Assembly (NCBI RefSeq): GCF_000699445.3
Contig: NC_067195.1
Span: 67,452,591-67,516,590 of the forward strand
Source of the DNA: Schistosoma haematobium
Taxonomy: Eukaryota > Platyhelminthes > Trematoda > Strigeidida > Schistosomatidae
DNA: 64,000 nucleotides
Reading direction: 5' to 3'
Position numbers and translations under genes: made by a program. Numbering within the stretch: the first letter of the stretch is position 1; each line of letters starts with the position of its first letter. The notes under the pieces were generated by a model. That model did not search any database, was not told the DNA's origin, and saw only the letters and a program-made list of their open reading frames with translations. Shown piece by piece: positions 58,049 to 64,000 of this stretch.

Positions 58049-58130
58049 TTCCAGGTTTTCAATGGTGGTCTAGCTTCAACTGACTCATGATTTCAACCTG
58101 TCAAATATAAATAATTATTAATTGTTTTTG

Positions 58131-58448
58131 GAGCTGACGTAGTGTCATATCACCACCTGATGGTTGCCATGATGAAACTGAAGCTAGAAGATCACTGGAG
58201 AACTGGAGGAACAACATTACAAAAATTCAGTACAGCCTTCTTTCGAGGTTTTGAGAAACTCAACTAATTAAAGATAGCTCTCATCAAGAGGTTACAAGCC
58301 TTACAAGACAAACTCAAAGAAAGGGAAACCACTATGTGAAATGACTGAAAAAATATCAAAGAAGCTTTAAATTCAACATATCAGGAGTTTTTGAGTCACA
58401 AGAAGCATCATCTCTATTGAAACCCTAAGCACGATTCAAGAAAATACT
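58131..58448 (+). pseudogene. RTE LINE, internal fragment (end of endonuclease, linker)
   Basis: GADVVSYHHLMVAMMKLKLE then HWRTG, LQKFSTAFFRG, IALIKRLQALQDKLKE and IKEALNSTYQEF match about residues 262-365 of the 5199 frame, with several stops. Both the 5' and 3' parts of the LINE are missing, which ordinary 5' truncation does not give. The palindromic SINE lies immediately upstream. Confidence 0.8.
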
Positions 58449-59145
58449 TCGTACACGAATCTTATCTCACCGGAAACGATGACAATTATCGTGTCAATTA
58501 TGTTTACCTTAATCAAGTTTTTGATTAATCCGACAGACTGGACGATTAAATAGTAATTTTAAATGAGTTCAATTTATGTCTTCTTACTTAGTTAGAAGTC
58601 GAACTTTGTCACATAGAAGCTTACTGCTCCTGGATATGACATCATTAGTAATTCAATTCAATAAATCATACATCTATACAGAACAACTGCCTATGATTTT
58701 TAGATTCCCAATAAATTAACAGATAAATTAATTTTTCATAATGGAACAGTCTAAAATATAAAAACTTATATAAATGTTTACGAGGATGCTCAAAACTTAC
58801 ACTGAACTACCACAAAAAAAATGCTCATCTTATGTTTAGGATAATCAAATAAACGTAACAAATCAAAGTAAAGAAAACTGGTTTCTGAGATTATAGTTTT
58901 GAAAATCTATAAAGTTAATTTTATTGAATAGAAACACAAATAATAACACATATCTATCACTAAATTAAGTTATAAAAATCTATATAAACCGGTAAAACAT
59001 TATCATTAATTCACTTCATCTTAATCTCTACAAATTTTCTTTATCAAGATCTAATCATAGACTTCATTTTCACGTAAGATGAATATAGTTATAATCTAAT
59101 ATTATTCACTTGATTTCCAAGAAGTTATATGTGTTCGACAATACA
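58449..59145. other. AT-rich DNA, nothing recognised
   Basis: No signal seen. Confidence 0.5.
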
Positions 59146-59365
59146 GGATTGGTTGAACTTAGACATCAACACCGTTGGATGCCGGCCGGCTTAATGGTCT
59201 AGAGGTTAAGCGTTCGCGCGCGAGACTGATAGGTCCTAGGTTCGAATCCCGCTGGGCAGGATTATGGATGAGCAGTGGTGAGCAGTCCCACACTAGGATG
59301 GAACGGCCGTCCAGTACTTTCCATGGTGATCTAACTTCAATTGACTCATGAATTCAATCATTAAA
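59146..59365 (+). mobile_element. Family B SINE, 5'-truncated
   Basis: GGATTGGTTGAACTTAGACA, GCCGGCCGGCTTAATGGTCT (A-box part), B box AGGTTCGAATCCC, decayed hammerhead 59272-59317 (GTGAGCA for CTGAGGA, GGAA for GAAA), and 3' end to AATTGACTCATG. Confidence 0.8.
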
Positions 59366-59656
59366 TAATGTATATTATAGACTGTTTCAAATATCCGCTG
59401 TAAAATATTATTAAAAAGAACCTTCGTGTAAGTTATCATTATTTACTCTCAAGCTTCAACAAGATAATACTAAATAGAAATCTAAACTAAATATTTGACT
59501 AGTCAGTCTTAAATTATACACTAGTTCTTTAAACAATTAAATTAATAACATGAAGTTATTTAATCAAGATTTATGCGAATATTCTTCAAGATTACAACGA
59601 ATAGTTTGACAAAAATTAAGCGCCGAGTGTAGAGGAGTCATTGTATGTGAGAATTA

Positions 59657-59720
59657 TATTTGAACTTTAAATAATTCCAACGTTTCGTCCAGCTAACTTA
59701 TCTGAACTTCCTCAGGTTAA
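59657..59720 (-). ncRNA. PLE-type minimal hammerhead candidate, second copy
   Basis: On the minus strand: CTGAGGA, then a 6-pair stem II (GTTCAG with CTGGAC, one wobble) around ATAAGTTAG, then GAAACGTT. Stem III is the two-pair minimal form. Stem I is poor, so this is weaker than 47046-47112. Confidence 0.5.
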
Positions 59721-60479
59721 TAATCAAAATCATCAAAGAACTAAATAGCGTTTTAACAATCAAATCTATACTGTGTTAATCCAATCATATTTGGATATTG
59801 TTTTTTAGTAAAGAGGATAACATGAGTCAGTTAAATGAAAATCATGTGAAAAGTTCAACGACATGGAAATAAATGACTGAAATGAGTGTGTGTGTGTATG
59901 CTTATGTATGTGTAAGATAGAGTTATTAATGAATGATATTTGATGTTAATATATTCTAATATGAAGGAAAGATAAAAAGAAAAAGAAAGTGCAATTTGAA
60001 GTTTGAATCATTAAAGTACGAGTAAAAATGAGAAACATCAACTACATAATTGTATTGCTAAAAACAGATTGAATAACTAATGGATTCAATTACTTGTAAA
60101 ACGAATATTTGTCAAGTAGTTACTAAGTTAAATACCGTTTCTTTTGTTTAAGCTGTTCATATTTGACTATATATTTCAATTAAGAAATATCTGAATATAT
60201 TACGTTCTATATGAACAATCTTCAAATACATTTAATTAAATATTTAAACTAATTTTTCATTTAATCTCACTCAATGGCATTCACAGTTAAGATGAAATCA
60301 AACGTAAATAATAAATAAAAAATTTTTTTTCTTTTTAACAGTTAAACAACCCCTTTCTTTATTATTTTTCGTAGTTTTTTTCTCTTTAATTTAAACAAAT
60401 AAAATAATTTTTTTTAAAAAAAACTGGAGTATTTCGCACATATTAGTTTTCGCAAGTAAAAGTTATTTAATGCGAATGA
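59721..60479. other. AT-rich DNA with short GT-rich and homopolymer runs
   Basis: GAGTGTGTGTGTGTATG lies near 59884, and several A or T runs near 60320-60420. No gene is seen. Confidence 0.5.
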
Positions 60480-60592
60480 AAAAGCAAAGAATAAACGAAA
60501 ACGAAAATAACAAAAAAACAAAAAATACAAAAAAACAAAAAAAATACAAAAAACAGCAACAAAAATACAAAAAATACAAAAAAAAACCAATT
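60480..60592. repeat. A-rich low-complexity tract
   Basis: Irregular repeats of AAAAAACAAAAAATAC type. The phenylalanine-rich open stretch on the minus strand is a by-product. Confidence 0.9.
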
Positions 60593-60599
60593 TCATAGT

Positions 60600-63382
60600 A
60601 GTAAGAAAAAAAAATTAATTTAATGAAATAAAACTAAATAAAATGAATTTCCTATTTAATTAAATTTTGTCAAATCTTGATTTCATTTTGTATAGACGAA
60701 TTGTTTAGGTTTTTTTTTCATAATTAAATGATTTTAATAACTGAATGTTTAGCCTAAAATTCAATAAGATCAATGTAGTGAAATAGGTTTTAAGAAGCAT
60801 TTATATTATAGAACCACTACATGAAAGCTAATCAATATTGTCCATATAGGAAAATAATATTTAATACATTATTCTATAGGATACCCAATATTTACATTTA
60901 CTAAATAGCTGCCGTTAAGACAGATTTAACACTAATTTTATTTTATTAGTCAGATGAGTTAATTATCTTCATTTTTGGTGCCAATTTCTTCATTTATTTT
61001 TGTGACTCTAATGTTACTAAGTATCATAACTTAAATTCTTTCAGAACATTGTTGGAGTTGAGTTGGAGAGAATTGTCAATTGAAGTAATTATTTTAATTT
61101 ATCTTATTGTAGTGTCAAAGACATTATCAAGAATGATTGTATCTAAGTCTGCCGATGAGTAGATTTTATTGTAAGAGTTAACGAAGTTTAAAGATTTTGC
61201 TGAATAGACAAACATTCTGTTTCATTAATCTTCCGTTCGAGTTTTAGTTCTCTGTAAAGATTATTTATTATTCTGTCTAATTTTGGTTCGTTTCTTGATC
61301 CATTCTTGATCCATCTGACAACTCCTGATTCAACATTGCCTATAATAATAATTTGTTATTAAGAATTTGTCCCACTTCTTCAACAACCCTTGTTTTGGTG
61401 AAGAAATCTGACCACTTATCTGATAGTGCAGTGAATAACGTTAATGTGAATAATGCTAATGCTTTATTTGATGAATTAATCGATAAGTGTAAGGTAGAAA
61501 CCAAGCAAATTACTAGCTTACTCGGACTGGATTTATGATTATGTACCCTGAGTGTCTAATTGTTTTGATGAGGATCCAATAGATCACACTAGTTTTGTGA
61601 AAGAACAAGTAATGTTGTTATAGGATATGAAATATCAGGTGAAATGACAGTGTCGTTTTTAATGAAATAATGTTCAAAATACTCTCCCAGTGTTGAAACT
61701 TTTCTTACCTTGACTAAACGTATAGCTAAACAACAATTTGTGAGACTATCGATGGTGGTGCGTAGAGTGTTTGAGAGTCTGTAGGACAAAAAATAATGTC
61801 AGATTTGCTTCTACCTTTACAGCTGCTTTCAGTTAACTTGGTGGGTACAATTTACATATTGATTTTCCAAACCATCTACCAACAAAACCATCATAGGTTT
61901 TAAAATAGGAAATAAATAAGCTAGTGGCTTTTGGATTCATTAACCATTGTGGTGTGTGCTACTTATATTGACATAAGTAGTGTATAATGTTGATCATGAA
62001 CTGAAGGTCTGGCAGCAGACAGACAAGAGGATCAAACAGTAAAGAATGGAAACAAAATGCAATTTGTATGAAAATGCAAGAACAATGAAGTCTGAGTCAT
62101 TATGAGACAATTGGTGGACATTTCGCAAATTAAGCATTTATTATTTGATTGTTAGATTTTATTAACAATTCCTGTAATTTTGTGTTGAGTACATTCGATT
62201 GTTCTCATTGGTGTTCTTATTCACTACACCATCTTACATTCTTTAATAGAGGCTAAATTTTAAACAGATCACTGGGAACATATTAAGTATTGCTTCTTTC
62301 ATCACAGAACAACATTTAGCAAACCTCAACCAAAGCTTTTCAAACCGTTTCAATAAGTTGACAAATGATCTATGATAACTAATGAATAACGAAACAATGA
62401 AACTTTATCAATTATTTAATATGGGAACAGATTCCTGACATTTGAATTACTCTTTTGATCCTTTAATTATCTTTTACATATTTCAATAAAAATGTTTGCT
62501 TTATAATTTGAGTTCTGACAATAGATTTGAAAAGAAGTGATTTTATCCATAAACTGGTGATAAATTTATCAAATATTTCTGTTATAATCTCTTTTTTACA
62601 GTTATGACCCGGCTATTCCTATTGCTTAGTATTCTCGGACACCGATTCACTCGACAAGTCCCCAAATCAGAACACGGTTGAACAGGAAAGAGATTATATT
62701 CCAAATAACAAGGTTAGATGGAAGTAAGAAGCACAATAGGGAAAACGTTAGTATATTTATAGTTTTTACATGAGAAGATTCTAGAGTATTCTCCAAGTAT
62801 CGACTAGTGCTGACTGGATAAGAATTAGCCAATCAGCGTGCACCAAGGCAATCGTGCATTGAGCATGCTTTAATCCAGTCTATGTCACGCTAACGATTTC
62901 CGATAAAAGTTTCATACTTCATGAATTGACGACTTTATAGTTTCCTCATTACACCGTAACTGATTATACCAGTTAACTTATTTAAGTAGACTTTTACGCA
63001 TAATGGGCATATTATTTGAATAATAAATCAAATAATCGAATATGTCATATATTCTCATTTTGGATTGGATTTTAGTCGTGAATCTACGTTTCATACTTGG
63101 CAAATATTGTTCCATGTATCTTAGATCTAAGTAAAATAATCATTTTAAAATTAAACATCCTTTTTCCAACATTCAATCAAAAGACGTTTTTTTAAAAATA
63201 AATATTTAAAACGGTATACAGAAGACAATAATATTGAAAATTGAACGGAGACTGTTTTTGAAATGTCAGCACATATTCTGAGAGCTGTGCATATCTAGTA
63301 ATTAGCATATTTCTACAAAGCACTCAGAAAGACATAATAATGACTACACTATTATTAGATAAATAAACGAAATCATGAGTAG
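60600..63382. other. Long AT-rich stretch, no gene established
   Basis: An open stretch of 61 codons (61353-61538, +) has normal-looking amino-acid usage but no motif. A CCAAT-containing, GC-richer patch near 62830-62890 (AGCCAATCAGCGTGC) resembles promoter sequence without a recognisable gene. No retroelement piece was recognised. Confidence 0.5.
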
Positions 63383-63383
63383 A

Positions 63384-63822
63384 GTAGTGTCGGTTACTAT
63401 ATTAAGCTTATATAACTTATTCTAGCTTCTGGACAGGTCAATTTATCCATTCTACATGAGTGATATTCTCACATTGTTAATTATTCATCTACCAGTCTTG
63501 ACTGTCATTATGTTAGCGTATGTTTGTGTACGTCTTATCTTTTATGTGACTAAATATTAATTAGTGCTTGGTTAAATGAAGTTGGCTCACATGTTTTCTA
63601 CACCGCACCTCATTTCATTTCACTTCCTGGTTTTGATCGTCTGACTGGATCAATAGTTGTACAAAATATGCGTATTCGAAATCTTTTTCTTGTATTTGAC
63701 TTATATTTTTTATTCCGTTATTCACTAAAACAAATTAAGTTGATAAATATGTACGAGGATAGCCTATATGTATATTATCCAAAACGATCCAACTGGAGTA
63801 AGATATTGGGCCACCAAAGTAG
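63384..63822 (+). repeat. LTR-like repeat, copy 4
   Basis: GTAGTGTCGGTTACTATATT to ATATTGGGCCACCA, similar along its length to 46099-46550. AGTAGA occurs directly before (63377-63383 region) and just after the end, a possible 6-bp target duplication. No internal retrovirus-like genes are attached. Confidence 0.6.
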
Positions 63823-64000
63823 AACCACAAGTAAATAACATGAAATCAAACTAAATCAACACTTGACACTCCTATTATGATTCTAAGCTATTATTTGAAA
63901 AAAATCAATATCAGAAATCGAAAATCAAACACTGAGCCTAAAAATATCCATTACGATAACAAGTCACTGAGTGTTTAAAATAAAAAAAGGAGACATTTCA

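Larger units (their letters stand above)
57346..58105. mobile_element. Family B SINE, near-perfect palindromic dimer with TSD
   Basis: Arms 57380-57731 and 57750-58101 are exact reverse complements over 352 bp except for one base (57466 against 58015), with an 18-bp spacer of tandem-junction sequence (CTGATAATAATCAACTGC). Each arm holds a unit from its 5' end through the tRNA-like part and hammerhead to near the 3' end; only the left arm has the last 34 bases. The 13-bp perfect repeat TATAAATAATTAT at 57333-57345 and 58106-58118 flanks the whole, so it integrated as one molecule. The 97-codon open stretches on both arms mirror each other and are not genes. Confidence 0.93.

Noticed and set aside
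57398..58083. Two 97-codon open frames with nearly the same protein on opposite strands
   Set aside because: They lie on the two arms of the SINE palindrome and read through its tRNA-like and ribozyme parts; the match reflects DNA symmetry, not a gene pair.
61353..61538. Possible exon of 61 codons
   Set aside because: No motif, no convincing splice sites or promoter; length is within what chance gives in 64 kb.

Overview
No intact protein-coding host gene can be supported in this window. It is AT-rich, intergenic or intronic DNA dense with retroelements. The combination points to a blood fluke (Schistosoma sp.); the species cannot be fixed from the sequence alone. The evidence is: tRNA-derived repeats of the S-alpha type carrying hammerhead ribozymes, RTE-like endonuclease/reverse-transcriptase LINEs ending in TAAG-type tails, Penelope-like elements (PLEs), and a CR1-like LINE 3' end.

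Layout. The largest element is a nearly full-length RTE LINE at 5011-8210 (+), one reading frame broken by five stop codons. Six further RTE pieces lie at 2482-3910 (-), 11250-11861 (-, a second lineage), 16659-17092 (+), 40236-41540 (-), 55890-56879 (+) and 58131-58448 (+). PLE remains lie at 15795-16505 (-), 19531-20765 (+) and 22010-22200 (-). A CR1-like C-terminus lies at 27322-27489 (+). Four copies of a roughly 440-bp LTR-like repeat start at 32603, 46099, 55249 and 63384. Two copies of an unclassified 400-bp repeat lie near 1470 and 25775.

The most striking content is about 36 copies or fragments of small tRNA-like, hammerhead-bearing repeats in three families. Family A (S-alpha type) has a unit of about 325 bp, family B about 385 bp, and family C one copy. 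Roughly six hammerheads keep the whole catalytic core: 2269-2313 (-), 13427-13472 (+), 37380-37424 (+), 44401-44446 (+), 54821-54866 (-) and 58003-58048 (+). Many copies of A and B sit as head-to-head inverted dimers whose two outer ends are both the 3' end of the unit. Several of these dimers are flanked by 9-16 bp target-site duplications, so the dimer itself was the inserted molecule. The clearest is a 352-bp palindrome at 57380-58101, whose only arm difference falls in the ribozyme core.

Working model (inference). Hammerheads process multimeric or circular transcripts of A, B and C. A reverse transcriptase, from the PLE or RTE elements present here, copies them. The cDNA sometimes snaps back on itself before integration. 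This matches the published idea of metazoan retrozymes; the inverted-dimer insertion products are the part most worth a second look. A second unusual item is a pair of TSD-flanked miniature elements made only of the RTE 5' leader (33466-33581 and 42127-42259).
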